Assembly: GCA_027084135.1 (NCBI GenBank)
Contig: JALWLO010000105.1
Span: 1-32,295, forward strand
Source: Campylobacterales bacterium
Lineage (GTDB): Bacteria; Campylobacterota; Campylobacteria; Campylobacterales; QNZT01
DNA: 32,295 nucleotides
Reading direction: 5' to 3'
In this document: in pieces, positions 1-7,256 of the stretch
Layout: each line of letters begins with the position of its first letter
Position numbering within the stretch: the stretch's first letter is position 1
Position numbers and translations under genes: made by a program
Notes under the pieces: model-generated
The model's database searches: none
Told to the model about the DNA's origin: nothing
Seen by the model: the letters and a program-made list of their open reading frames with translations, nothing else

Positions 1-651
1 AATTTTATTTAAAAAGAAATCAGTATTCCTTGATGTTCCAAAAAACAAATGGCATCTTTTATCAAGCTCTTTTGCGTATTCTCCTCCTCTTCCATCATTA
101 TTTCTAGGACGCAAAGAACCATAGCCATTTGTAACACCTACAATCAAATACTCTTCACTTGTAAAATCCGCCTCAAGTCTTTCAATCAAAGTATCAACTT
201 TTACCATAGCCTTCTCATAACCAACCGACAACAAATCGGAACTTGTACAATACTTGTTTGTACAAGTTGTGTCATCTGTTGAAAAAAGGGGTAGCCGTGT
301 CAAAAAAGCATTAATTTTGTCAAGCGTAGATTGCCGATTAGCAAAAATAACATGCACTTGAATATGCTCATTTCTACTATTTTTAGAATCAAGTCTAAAT
401 TCAATATTTGGGAAAAAAACTTTATTTGATTCGGAATACTCTGTTTTGTAGCGCCCTATAAATCTAAAATAATTATCTATTGAGAAATAGTCTGTTAAAC
501 CAAATGCTTCTACATCAGAATTATGTATTTGGTCACAAAATTTTTTCCATACATCATGGTCATCAGAATGATATTGGTTATTTAGCTTTGCATCAGGTGT
601 ATGTACATGTAAATCCCATTTTCTCCACTCTGATCCTCTTGTATAATTCAT
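1..651 (-). CDS. TrlF-like PHP-domain ATPase, N-terminal part (runs off window)
   Basis: This reading frame is open for 217 codons from the ATG at 651 to the window edge, so the ORF track missed it because it has no stop. The start has a strong ribosome binding site (AGGGAGGA) and lies 10 nt after the mod stop, so the two genes are probably co-transcribed. The N-terminus GSEWRKWDLHVHTPDA carries the WDLHVHTP signature of PHP phosphoesterase domains as found at the front of TrlF-family proteins, which continue into an SMC/AAA-like ATPase; 'GLTDYF' near residue 50 also fits a PHP metal site. Only the PHP part is visible; the ATPase part is inferred from the family. Base composition is more AT-rich than in the housekeeping genes, like the middle of the neighbouring mod gene. 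A role in defence alongside the methyltransferase is inference. Confidence 0.75.
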   Translation of the reverse strand, partial: MNYTRGSEWRKWDLHVHTPDAKLNNQYHSDDHDVWKKFCDQIHNSDVEAFGLTDYFSIDNYFRFIGRYKTEYSESNKVFFPNIEFRLDSKNSRNEHIQVHVIFANRQSTLDKINAFLTRLPLFSTDDTTCTNKYCTSSDLLSVGYEKAMVKVDTLIERLEADFTSEEYLIVGVTNGYGSLRPRNNDGRGGEYAKELDKRCHLFFGTSRNTDFFLNKI

Positions 652-661
652 ATTATCCTCC

Positions 662-2473
662 CTATACACTCTTCACATCTTCGATGCCGTACTGTTTGAG
701 TATCTGTATGGCGTTGGTTTTGACTTCGGCGTTTTTGAAGCCGTTGTCTCTAAATACCACTCTCATAGGCTCGTCGGTTTCGTACTTTTCTGTTAGCTTT
801 GCGATCTCTTCTACGGTATCTAAGGTTATCTGCTCATCTAAGCAGACGGCTAAGGCTCCGGAGCTGATGATAAAGACTTTTTTGCCCGTTAGTACTAACT
901 CCTCTATAGGTTGGGCGAGGTCTAAGCCGTATTTTAGAAGTATCTCATAGAGTAGGTCTTCTTCTGTTCTGTCGGGTTTGATGTTATCGACGGCATCAAG
1001 GAGGCTCTCTTCGAGGTTTTCATGGTCGGGATCCCATGTTTTGATGTTGGAGCTGTCGAGTTTGAAGACTTTGAAACCGATGTCGAGTTCAGAGGATCTA
1101 GAGATATTTTCACCCGCTCTTCGGATGCGTTCTTTACCGATCTCGGCTATCGTTTTGTATCCTGCTTTGTAGGCTTCACTTTTGGGGTCGGTGGGTTCGG
1201 GGAGTTGCACCATGATATAGCGACGATTTCCGCAGTCTTCGGCATTGAGTTGCATGACGGCGTGGGCTGTTGTGGCGGAACCGGAGAAGAAATCGAGGAT
1301 GATGTCGTTCTTGTCAGTGCCTATTTTCAATGCCTCTATAACATAAGGTATTGGTTTTGGTGTGTCAAATAATATTTTTCCAAATAGTTTTTTTATTTCA
1401 TCAGCAGCATTTGCAGCGTTGGAAGTAGTATCCCATATAGTTTCAGGAATTTTTCCTTTATTTTCATTAAGAAAAAGTTTTCTATAAATATTGTCTCCTC
1501 TGATGATTAACCTATTATCTTTATCCATCTTTGATAGATTTTCTTTACTAAACAACCATAATCTTTTTGAAAAATATCGTCCTTCTTTTGTAGTAAAATC
1601 ATACTCCACCCCTCCCTGTGTTCCCCTTGCCCAAACCGCCAACATTCTATAGCTTCCTCTAGGATCATTATCTGGATTTTTATAAGCTTTTTTTGTACTT
1701 TCATCCAATTCAAGATAATTTGTATTAAAAAAAGCTTTATTTTTAGAATATACCAACAAATATTCATGTGATTTGCTAAACCATTTTGCTGAATTATCTC
1801 TTCCTCTTTTTCTACTCCAAATAATACTTGCTACAAAATTCTCCTCCCCAAACACCTCATCGCAGACTTTCCTTAGATTTGCTACTTCGTTATCGTCGAT
1901 AGAGATAAAGATAACACCGTCATCTTTGAGTAGGTTTCTTGCCAATTTGAGGCGGGGGTAGATCATGTTGAGCCAGTTGCTGTGGTATCGTCCGCTTGTG
2001 TCGCTGTTGGTACTAACTCTATTTCCCTCGCTATCGACTTGCTTGGTGAGTTCGAGGTAGTTTTTGATGTTGTCTTTGAAGTTGTCTTTATAGACAAAGT
2101 CTTTGCCGGTATTGTAGGGCGGATCGATGTAGATCATCTTGACTCTTTTGTGGTAGGATTTTTGCAAGAGCTTAAGCACTTCGAGATTGTCACCCTCTAT
2201 GTAGAGATTTTTAGTACTATCCCAATCTTTGGACTCCTCTTTGGCGGGGCGGAGTGTACCTGTCGAGGGTGTTTGGGCGATACGGCGGGATTTGGCTTTG
2301 CCGCTCCAGTTGAAGCTGTACCGCTCTTGGCTCTCATCTACATATTCACCAAGTGTGGCTTTGAGTGCCTCAAAATCTATCTTTCCCTCAGAGAAGATAT
2401 CGGGGAAAAGCGATTTTAGCTTTGCGATATTCTCCGCTACGATGTCCATACTTTTGCCGTCTAATTTTTCCAT
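662..2473 (-). CDS. mod: Type III-like site-specific DNA adenine methyltransferase (Mod)
   Basis: Predicted N6-adenine methyltransferase of the beta class, the modification and specificity subunit of type III restriction systems. The catalytic motif DPPYNTG lies at about residues 117-123, and the AdoMet-binding motif FFSGSATTAHAV follows at about 395-406; this order (catalytic motif first) is that of Mod subunits. The 603 residues are within the family range. The stretch between, about residues 205-375, should hold the target recognition domain. Its DNA (about 1350-1850) is visibly richer in A and T than the ends of the gene, which suggests a swapped specificity module. The usual res gene is not next; a TrlF-like gene follows instead, and res could lie beyond the edge. 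No long simple-sequence tract suggesting phase variation is seen. The start is taken at 2473; an internal ATG at 2449 is possible because neither has a strong ribosome binding site. Confidence 0.9.
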   Translation of the reverse strand: MEKLDGKSMDIVAENIAKLKSLFPDIFSEGKIDFEALKATLGEYVDESQERYSFNWSGKAKSRRIAQTPSTGTLRPAKEESKDWDSTKNLYIEGDNLEVLKLLQKSYHKRVKMIYIDPPYNTGKDFVYKDNFKDNIKNYLELTKQVDSEGNRVSTNSDTSGRYHSNWLNMIYPRLKLARNLLKDDGVIFISIDDNEVANLRKVCDEVFGEENFVASIIWSRKRGRDNSAKWFSKSHEYLLVYSKNKAFFNTNYLELDESTKKAYKNPDNDPRGSYRMLAVWARGTQGGVEYDFTTKEGRYFSKRLWLFSKENLSKMDKDNRLIIRGDNIYRKLFLNENKGKIPETIWDTTSNAANAADEIKKLFGKILFDTPKPIPYVIEALKIGTDKNDIILDFFSGSATTAHAVMQLNAEDCGNRRYIMVQLPEPTDPKSEAYKAGYKTIAEIGKERIRRAGENISRSSELDIGFKVFKLDSSNIKTWDPDHENLEESLLDAVDNIKPDRTEEDLLYEILLKYGLDLAQPIEELVLTGKKVFIISSGALAVCLDEQITLDTVEEIAKLTEKYETDEPMRVVFRDNGFKNAEVKTNAIQILKQYGIEDVKSV

Positions 2474-2490
2474 ATTTTTCCCGCTTGGTA

Positions 2491-2541
2491 GTCTATTTAG
2501 ACATTATACTTAAAGACTTGTAATATTTTAATATTAAAATA
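2491..2541. promoter_or_regulatory. Divergent promoter region of mod and the small membrane gene
   Basis: On the minus strand a TATAAT box lies at 2508-2503, 30 bp before mod, directly beside the dyad GTCTA-TT-TAGAC (2491-2502), which could be an operator overlapping the start of transcription. Further out is a perfect 18-bp AT-only palindrome, TATTTTAATATTAAAATA (2524-2541). No good -35 box is visible, so the assignment is tentative. Confidence 0.4.
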
Positions 2542-2579
2542 GGCATAATGAAGTATATTTTATTTAAAGAGGAAAAACA

Positions 2580-2738
2580 ATGAACAATTTTGCAAAATTT
2601 TTGATAACGGCGTTACTTATCATTGCGGCGGCGTTTGCCTTTAAGCTTTATAAAAGTGGAGGGTTTAAAGATTTTAAACCTGTACCTACATCTAGTACTA
2701 GTACTGATAGTGAGATACCCACCGGCGGCGCAAACTAG
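2580..2738 (+). CDS. Small single-pass membrane protein (52 aa)
   Basis: This gene is too short for the ORF track. It has a good ribosome binding site (AAAGAGG) and an ATG at 2580. Residues about 6-21 form one hydrophobic helix (FLITALLIIAAAFAF), followed by a basic patch and a Ser/Thr-rich polar tail ending in TGGAN. Its stop codon interlocks in the palindrome CTAG with the stop of a degraded copy of the thiamine-binding-like gene on the other strand. The last 23 codons recur at 3442-3510 without the front of the gene, which shows that the locus was duplicated. No function is recognised. Confidence 0.65.
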   Translation: MNNFAKFLITALLIIAAAFAFKLYKSGGFKDFKPVPTSSTSTDSEIPTGGAN

Positions 2739-2801
2739 GTTTTGATGTCGCCTATTTTCTTTTTGATAGACTCAATTTTTTGATTGAGTCTATTGATTTT
2801 G
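2670..2801. repeat. 132-bp direct repeat, copy A
   Basis: This segment aligns without gaps to 3442-3573 with 13 mismatches by hand (about 90% identity). It contains the 3' end of the small membrane gene and, on the other strand, the last codons of the thiamine-binding-like gene. The two copies bracket the DUF4160/DUF2442 pair. Outside the stated limits the two flanks do not match. Confidence 0.85.
2735..2801 (-). pseudogene. 3' remnant of the thiamine-binding-like gene
   Basis: The minus strand here encodes about the last 22 residues of the protein intact at 3507-3818 (compare NQKIESIKKKIGDIKT with NQKIESIKKRIGDIKT) and the same stop codon. Nothing upstream of it matches the rest of that gene, so it is a leftover of the duplication. 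Confidence 0.7.
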
Positions 2802-2906
2802 TCGTCTAGTCTTTTCTATACTATTAGTCCCGTTTAGCAGTCTATGTTGCCATAGAGACAGTGATATTTTCTACTCTCTTGCAAACACTAACTTTAAAAA
2901 CTATAA

Positions 2907-3143
2907 TTAGGCAACTTTGCTTATCAACGGAAATCTTTCAGGATGTTCAATCATCTCTAAGGATAAATCCACATCTAAATCTTTCCAGTATAGATGATCC
3001 TTACCAAAAGTTTCCACATTTGTGATCTCTTTAATAGTCTTATCTTTAAACCATGGAAAATCTTCAAAAGATAAAAAGTACTCTTTACCATTTGACAATA
3101 TCCAAAATCCATGACTTGATATATTTGTAACTTCAACTTCCAA
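2907..3143 (-). CDS. DUF2442 protein, likely partner of DUF4160
   Basis: The sequence VTNISSHGFWIL...FEDFPWF...HLYWKDLDVDLSLE is typical of DUF2442, a small family often encoded directly after DUF4160 and predicted to form a toxin-antitoxin-like pair; biochemical function is not established. The ORF track starts at 3185, which would overlap the upstream gene by 53 nt. A TTG at 3143 with GGAGGAG just before it gives a 78-residue protein, the usual size, and an 11-nt overlap, so I prefer that start. The pair lies between two copies of a 132-bp repeat and is therefore probably a later insertion. Confidence 0.8.
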   Translation of the reverse strand: MEVEVTNISSHGFWILSNGKEYFLSFEDFPWFKDKTIKEITNVETFGKDHLYWKDLDVDLSLEMIEHPERFPLISKVA

Positions 3144-3369
3144 AATACTCCTCCCATGCTTCGATAAATGTTTCATAGTACTCATCTATTATTTTTTCGA
3201 TCTCATTTAACTCTTTTCTGGATAGTTTATAATTTTTTGCCAATTCTACCTGTGGTTTTAACCAAAACTTTGCCTCACCCCTTTGAGACTGGATATGTAT
3301 ATGCTCTCTTAACTCCTCCCTAGAAAAGAAGAAAAAACGATAACCTTTTATCTTTAAAATTGTCGGCAT
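3133..3369 (-). CDS. DUF4160 protein
   Basis: The N-terminus MPTILKIKGYRFFFFSREE, followed by EHIHIQ and by KFWLKPQVELA, matches the DUF4160 pattern at normal length (78 residues). The family is usually paired with DUF2442, as here, and is predicted to be part of a toxin-antitoxin-like module; which partner is the toxin is not settled. It overlaps its partner by 11 nt, so translation is probably coupled. It is flanked on the upstream side by a 31-bp repeat and repeat copy B, both signs of past rearrangement. Confidence 0.8.
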   Translation of the reverse strand: MPTILKIKGYRFFFFSREELREHIHIQSQRGEAKFWLKPQVELAKNYKLSRKELNEIEKIIDEYYETFIEAWEEYFGS

Positions 3370-3408
3370 GCAGCTTCCTACATATTTTATTACTATAGTT
3401 TAACATAT

Positions 3409-3439
3409 GGGCACCTCTAATAAGCTTAGACGCTCATAA
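3409..3439. repeat. 31-bp dispersed repeat, copy 1
   Basis: On the minus strand this reads ATGAGCGTCTAA, then TTATTAGAGGTGCCC. It matches 23534-23564 at 27 of 31 positions. Copy 2 spans the end of the MOSC gene and the ribosome binding site of the next gene; copy 1 looks like a fragment of the same kind of junction ('MSV stop', then AGAGGTG and an ATG) but leads into no long frame. It ends 2 bp before repeat copy B. Confidence 0.6.
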
Positions 3440-3441
3440 TG

Positions 3442-3510
3442 GACTTTAAACCAGTACCTACATCTAGTACTAGTACTGATAATAAGACAGCCACCGGCGG
3501 AGCAAACTAG
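3442..3510 (+). pseudogene. 3' remnant of the small membrane gene
   Basis: Twenty-two codons corresponding to the polar tail of the 52-residue protein at 2580-2738, including the TSSTSTD run and the final TGGAN and stop; the middle differs (NKTA instead of SEIP). The membrane helix and start are absent. Confidence 0.65.
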
Positions 3511-3573
3511 GTTTTGATATCGCCTATTCTCTTTTTGATAGACTCGATTTTTTGATTGAGCCTATCGCTTTTG
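3442..3573. repeat. 132-bp direct repeat, copy B
   Basis: Partner of 2670-2801 (offset 772 bp). It contains the intact 3' end of the thiamine-binding-like gene on the minus strand and a headless 3' end of the small membrane gene on the plus strand, the mirror image of what is intact in copy A. Confidence 0.85.
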
Positions 3574-3818
3574 CCCTTTCGGATATCCATCTTTAGGGAG
3601 CTATAGACTCTATTTGAGTACGGTTCTAGTACTTTGTAGCAGCCTTTTACGATCTCTAGTGCCTCATCAACAGTATCGGTTTCGATGATGGTTCCCATAG
3701 CGGTTAATTTATACTCCACTCCGCTCTCATCGATGTATTTGATCACTTTACTGACATACTCACTCACACTCTCTGATTTATCCGTAGGAAACATGCTAAA
3801 CTCAAGTAGTACCGACAA
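3507..3818 (-). CDS. MTH1187-family thiamine-binding-like protein
   Basis: The sequence SVLLEFSMFPTDKSESVSEY and a later GTIIETDTVDEAL are characteristic of the MTH1187/YqgV-like family (about 100 residues), whose members bind thiamine or related compounds; the exact ligand here is unknown. The ORF track starts at 3944, but its first 37 or so codons lie inside an inserted mobile element. The real start is a TTG at 3818 preceded by AAGGAGG at the right spacing, giving 103 residues, the family length. Removing the element puts this gene about 10 nt after the purU stop, so it was, and probably still is, the last gene of the purU operon. Its stop interlocks with a remnant of the small membrane gene in CTAG. 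Confidence 0.85.
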   Translation of the reverse strand: MSVLLEFSMFPTDKSESVSEYVSKVIKYIDESGVEYKLTAMGTIIETDTVDEALEIVKGCYKVLEPYSNRVYSSLKMDIRKGKSDRLNQKIESIKKRIGDIKT

Positions 3819-3833
3819 GCTATCCTCCTTAAA

Positions 3834-3998
3834 CCCAAATTTTGCATTAGCCGATACATCATCTGCATTAATCATCGGTGGCATGGGCGATTGAAGTAAA
3901 GCCTCGACATAGCCTCCGGCTATGCCTGCGTTTTCCTTCAACACCCTTGCACTCAGAGCATCAACACATCTGATGCACCTTTTAATGCAAAATTTGGG
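3834..3998. mobile_element. Short non-autonomous element, copy 1 (165 bp)
   Basis: The ends are CCCAAATTTTGCATTA and TAATGCAAAATTTGGG, a perfect 16-bp inverted repeat. It is flanked by the 5-bp direct repeat TTAAA (3829-3833 and 3999-4003), as expected for a transposed element. The centre holds a hairpin (CATAGCC-TCC-GGCTATG). It separates the purU stop codon from the ribosome binding site of the next gene; the target repeat keeps both intact. One frame on the minus strand is open through the whole element, but it is not conserved in copy 4, so no protein is claimed. Confidence 0.85.
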
Positions 3999-4832
3999 TT
4001 AAAATATCACCGTTTTATTGTTGTAAACAAATATCTTATCTCTCAAAGCTAGATCAACAGCCTTTGCTAGAACAACTTTTTCGACATTTTGTCCCGCTTT
4101 TTGCATATCTTTCCAGCTAAATTCGTGATTTACCGTAACGACATCTTGAGCGATAATCGGTCCCTCATCAAGATCATCAGTCACATAGTGAGCGGTCGCA
4201 CCGATGATCTTTACACCCCTCTCATAAGCCTGTTTATAGGGGTTTGCTCCGATAAATGCGGGTAAAAAAGAGTGGTGGATATTGATGATCTTACCTTTGT
4301 ACCTCTCTACAAATGCGGGTGAGAGTATGCGCATATATTTGGCTAGCACTATCAGATCTCCGCCAAGTTCATCAAGCTTTTGCATAACCCTCTCTTCATG
4401 CTCCTCTCTGGAGATTCCCTGAGCCGATATCGCAAAAAAGGGTACATCAAACTTCTCAACCAAGTCTCTTAAAGTTTCATGGTTTGCTATGACGCCGAGT
4501 ATATTTGCTTCAAGCTCACCGCTATAGTACCTGATAAGCAGATCTCCGAGACAGTGCGGCTCTTTGGTAGCCATGAGTACGATATCTTTTTTATGTCTTT
4601 TTTTGAGCTCTACTTCCGCCTCTTTGGGCAAAGCGCTTTGTATATCTGCTTTTAGTCTCTCGATATCCACTTCACCGCTCAGTATCGCTCTAAAAAAGAA
4701 GCGTTTATGCTCCTCATCCACAAACTCTCTATTTTTGTCGATATTTAGACCATACTTGTAGATCTCTTTTGCAAGTTCATATATGAGTCCCGCCCTATCG
4801 GGTGAGCTAACTTTTAGTACATATCTATTCAA
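3999..4832 (-). CDS. purU: Formyltetrahydrofolate deformylase
   Basis: PurU hydrolyses 10-formyl-tetrahydrofolate to formate and tetrahydrofolate, balancing the one-carbon pool. An N-terminal ACT domain (about residues 1-85, starting MNRYVLKVSSPDRAGLIYEL) precedes a formyltransferase-fold domain with the active-site signature NIHHSFLPAF and, later, the conserved Asp in DDLDEGPII. The 277 residues are the normal length. The start overlaps the end of the upstream CiaD-like gene by 8 nt, so translation is probably coupled. Its TAA stop lies in the 5-bp target repeat of mobile element copy 1. In Campylobacter purU also sits close to ciaD, which supports this context. Confidence 0.95.
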   Translation of the reverse strand: MNRYVLKVSSPDRAGLIYELAKEIYKYGLNIDKNREFVDEEHKRFFFRAILSGEVDIERLKADIQSALPKEAEVELKKRHKKDIVLMATKEPHCLGDLLIRYYSGELEANILGVIANHETLRDLVEKFDVPFFAISAQGISREEHEERVMQKLDELGGDLIVLAKYMRILSPAFVERYKGKIINIHHSFLPAFIGANPYKQAYERGVKIIGATAHYVTDDLDEGPIIAQDVVTVNHEFSWKDMQKAGQNVEKVVLAKAVDLALRDKIFVYNNKTVIF

Positions 4833-5136
4833 CTCTCTTCTTCTCCAACCTATCCTCTATCACGCTCAAAAGATACTCCATATAGTTTAGGGTGATATCA
4901 ACTTTATTTTCAAGCTTTACAACATCGTCACTCTGTAAAGCTTCAAACATCACTAAAAGCCTCTCTCTGATATGTTTTAGAAATATCTCCTCCTCTTTGG
5001 AGTCAAGCGTAACATCCTCTTTGAGACTCTCTTCGACCATTCTCTCTTTTGCCAACAGCCTTTTGGCTTTTTGATCTTTAGCTATCCTATCTTCTATCTT
5101 CTCTAAGGCTGTCTCTACAAACTCTTTTAGTTCCAT
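4825..5136 (-). CDS. CiaD-like domain protein (small, helical)
   Basis: This 103-residue protein is highly charged and predicted to be almost all helix, with no signal peptide or membrane segment. Its C-terminal half (RERLLVMFEALQ, then LNYMEYLLSVIEDRLE) resembles the conserved part of the Campylobacter CiaD family, from memory of that family. The position directly before purU agrees with the Campylobacter gene order. CiaD is described as an invasion effector in Campylobacter, but in a free-living relative the original role is unknown. It overlaps both neighbours (10 nt and 8 nt). Confidence 0.65.
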   Translation of the reverse strand: MELKEFVETALEKIEDRIAKDQKAKRLLAKERMVEESLKEDVTLDSKEEEIFLKHIRERLLVMFEALQSDDVVKLENKVDITLNYMEYLLSVIEDRLEKKRVE

Positions 5137-5375
5137 GGCTTAGCTAACCACCTCTCAAACTCTAAAAACTCCTCTTTGCTGTCCATCACAACAAACCAAT
5201 CCCGCATCACCTCATCAACCCCTTCAAACTTCTCTCTTTTGTTTAGAAGTTGATTGAGTTTTCTTCTCGCCTCTATGTTACCTGGCTCCTCTTTGAGTAA
5301 CTCTTTAAGTATAGAGATAGCCTCTTTGATATATCCCTGTTCCGCATGTATCGAGGCTAATGTTAGTGTATTCAT
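5127..5375 (-). CDS. Small TPR-like protein
   Basis: The first 45 residues fit a tetratricopeptide pair (LASIHAEQGYIKEAISILKE, then LLKEEPGNIEARRKLNQLL), a helical protein-binding fold. The C-terminal part (EEFLEFERWLAKPWN) is a separate amphipathic segment. I use the ATG at 5375, which shares its A with the leuB TGA stop (TGATG), rather than the TTG at 5378 in the ORF track; this gives 82 residues. It lies between leuB and the CiaD-like gene in one operon. The binding partner is unknown. Confidence 0.7.
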   Translation of the reverse strand: MNTLTLASIHAEQGYIKEAISILKELLKEEPGNIEARRKLNQLLNKREKFEGVDEVMRDWFVVMDSKEEFLEFERWLAKPWN

Positions 5376-6448
5376 CAAGCTCTACTTACGATCTCCGCTA
5401 TGATTGAGCCCATCTCTTGCGTAGAGCAAACCTCTTTTGCTCCGTACGCTGAGATATCCTTAGTTCTGTAACCGTCTCTTAGTACCATCTCGATAGCTCT
5501 ATCTATCTTATCAGCCGCCTCCTCTTCACCAAATGCAAATCTAAGCATCATCGAAGCGGAAGATATGGTGGCTATCGGATTTGCTATCCCTTGTCCAGCG
5601 ATATCCGGAGCTGAACCGTGTATCGGCTCGTACAGCCCCACTTCACCGCCGATAGAAGCTGAAGGTAACAGCCCGATGGAGCCGCTTATCATACTTGCCT
5701 CATCACTGAGTATATCTCCGAATATATTGCCTGTAAGTATCACATCAAACTGTTTTGGGTCTCTCACAAGTTGCATGGCGGCATTGTCTATATACATGTG
5801 CTCTAGTACTACATCGGGATACTCTTTTGCTACCTCTATAACGGTATCTCTCCAAAATTGACTCACTTCAAGGACATTTGCCTTATCTACCGAACAGACT
5901 CTCCTCTTTCGCTTCATCGCCGCCTTAAATGCCTCATGGGCGATCCTTTCAACCTCCGCTTTGGTATAGAGCATCGTATTGTATGCTCTATCCTCTTCGT
6001 TTGCTCTAGGCTCTCCGAAGTAGATGCCGCCGGTTAACTCCCGCATCACCAACAGATCGACACCCTTTACAACTTCACTCTTTAGAGTGCTCGCCTCTAC
6101 CAACTCATTATACACTTTTACCGGTCGATAGTTTGCATAGAGCCCAAGTGTAGATCTAAGCCTAAGCAGTCCGCTCTCGGGTCTCTTATCTCTGGGAAGA
6201 TCATCCCACTTTGGACCGCCTATCGCACCAAAAAGTATCGCATCGGCGTTTCTACACCCCTCTATCGTCTCTTCGGGAAGCGGATCGCCTGTGATATCAT
6301 AGGCATTACCTCCCATCAGATACTCTTCATAGCTTAACTCAAAATCACTATTTACCGCAACGGCATCTACTACTTTTAGCGCTTCATCAATGATCTCCGG
6401 ACCGATCCCATCACCCTTGATAACCGCTATCTTATACCTTTTTGACAT
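5375..6448 (-). CDS. leuB: 3-isopropylmalate dehydrogenase
   Basis: LeuB oxidises and decarboxylates 3-isopropylmalate with NAD+ in leucine synthesis. Visible family features are the N-terminal [13 protein letters not shown], the substrate loop [17 protein letters not shown], the metal-binding region [15 protein letters not shown] and the NAD-binding [17 protein letters not shown]. The length of 357 residues is normal. It follows leuD by 15 nt in the same operon. leuC and leuA are not in the window, so the leucine genes are split here. Confidence 0.97.
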   Translation of the reverse strand: MSKRYKIAVIKGDGIGPEIIDEALKVVDAVAVNSDFELSYEEYLMGGNAYDITGDPLPEETIEGCRNADAILFGAIGGPKWDDLPRDKRPESGLLRLRSTLGLYANYRPVKVYNELVEASTLKSEVVKGVDLLVMRELTGGIYFGEPRANEEDRAYNTMLYTKAEVERIAHEAFKAAMKRKRRVCSVDKANVLEVSQFWRDTVIEVAKEYPDVVLEHMYIDNAAMQLVRDPKQFDVILTGNIFGDILSDEASMISGSIGLLPSASIGGEVGLYEPIHGSAPDIAGQGIANPIATISSASMMLRFAFGEEEAADKIDRAIEMVLRDGYRTKDISAYGAKEVCSTQEMGSIIAEIVSRA

Positions 6449-6463
6449 TTTCTCCCCTATAGC

Positions 6464-6943
6464 TTATTTGATCTCTTTTTTGGCGTAATTGATGAGTCCG
6501 CCGGCATCGATAAGTTCCTGCATAAAGGGAGGAATCGGGGTAAATTTATAACTCTTTCCGGTTGTGATATCTTTGATCTCACCGTTATCCAAATCTATCT
6601 CGATCTCATCCCCCTCGTTGATCTCGTCAGCCTCTTGAAGCTCTAAGATCGTTAGTCCCATATTGAAAGCGTTTCTATAAAAGATCCTCGCAAAACTCTT
6701 AGCTATCACAGCCGAAACTCCGGCGGCTTTTAGAGCTATCGGAGCATGCTCTCTGGAGCTTCCGCACCCAAAATTCTCTCCCGCAACGATCACATCGCCT
6801 CTATTTAACTTCTCCTTAAATGTCGGGTCGGCATCCTCCATCACATGCTTCGCCAACTCATTCTCATCCGATGTGTTAAGATATCTTGCTGCGATTATAA
6901 GATCAGTATCGATATTGTCTCCAAATTTCCAAACTTTTGCCAT
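6464..6943 (-). CDS. leuD: 3-isopropylmalate dehydratase small subunit
   Basis: Small subunit of isopropylmalate isomerase, which works with LeuC to interconvert 2- and 3-isopropylmalate. The 159-residue length and the motifs GDNIDTDLI near the start and GCGSSREHAP in the middle are those of the bacterial-archaeal short LeuD type. The ribosome binding site AAGAGGA precedes the ATG. The 5' leader is cut by mobile element copy 2, which ends only about 15 bp upstream of the start codon, so any native promoter has been displaced by 245 bp or replaced; transcription may come from the LOG gene or from within the element. Confidence 0.95.
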   Translation of the reverse strand: MAKVWKFGDNIDTDLIIAARYLNTSDENELAKHVMEDADPTFKEKLNRGDVIVAGENFGCGSSREHAPIALKAAGVSAVIAKSFARIFYRNAFNMGLTILELQEADEINEGDEIEIDLDNGEIKDITTGKSYKFTPIPPFMQELIDAGGLINYAKKEIK

Positions 6944-6959
6944 TGTTTCCTCTTTTTAA

Positions 6960-7204
6960 CCCAAATTTTGCATTAGCCGATACATCATCTGCATTGATCA
7001 TCGGCGGCATGGGCGATTGAAGTAAAGCCTCTTAGGCGTATACTATGCAAGTATGCATAAAGTATCGCCGTGCGAAGCTAAAAAAGCAAAGCAGTTTGCT
7101 TTTCTTTACGCTTCTCCCCCTCCGGGTGCGCCTGCGTTTTCCTTCAACACCCTTGCAATCAAAGCATCAACACATCTGATACACCTTTTAATGCAGAATT
7201 TGGG
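6960..7204. mobile_element. Short non-autonomous element, copy 2 (245 bp)
   Basis: It has the same ends as copy 1 (CCCAAATTTTGCATTA and TAATGCAGAATTTGGG, one mismatch) and the perfect 5-bp direct repeat TTTAA on both sides (6955-6959, 7205-7209). It is about 80 bp longer than copy 1; the extra central sequence contains nested hairpins, including AAAGCAAA-GCAG-TTTGCTTT. It fills most of the 313-bp gap between leuD and the LOG gene; I see no gene in that gap. The ORF at 7053 is only a reading through the element. Confidence 0.85.
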
Positions 7205-7256
7205 TTTAAATTTTGGCTTATTCTATCCAAATTTTTGAAAAATTTTCAATAGTTAC

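Noticed and set aside
480-950. ORF of 156 aa on the plus strand
   Set aside because: It lies over the start of the TrlF-like gene and the end of mod on the other strand, has no ribosome binding site and encodes no recognisable protein.
1982-2419. ORF of 145 aa on the plus strand inside mod
   Set aside because: Shadow of the N-terminal part of mod, which has clear catalytic motifs in the other strand.
3819-3944. N-terminal extension of the thiamine-binding-like ORF
   Set aside because: It lies almost wholly in mobile element copy 1; a TTG with a perfect ribosome binding site at 3818 restores the family length.
3819-4003. Thiamine riboswitch upstream of the thiamine-binding-like gene
   Set aside because: No THI-box-like conserved segments are visible; the structured sequence is the mobile element, which also occurs upstream of unrelated genes.
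7053-7238. ORF of 61 aa between leuD and the LOG gene
   Set aside because: It reads through mobile element copy 2; the frame is not kept in other copies.
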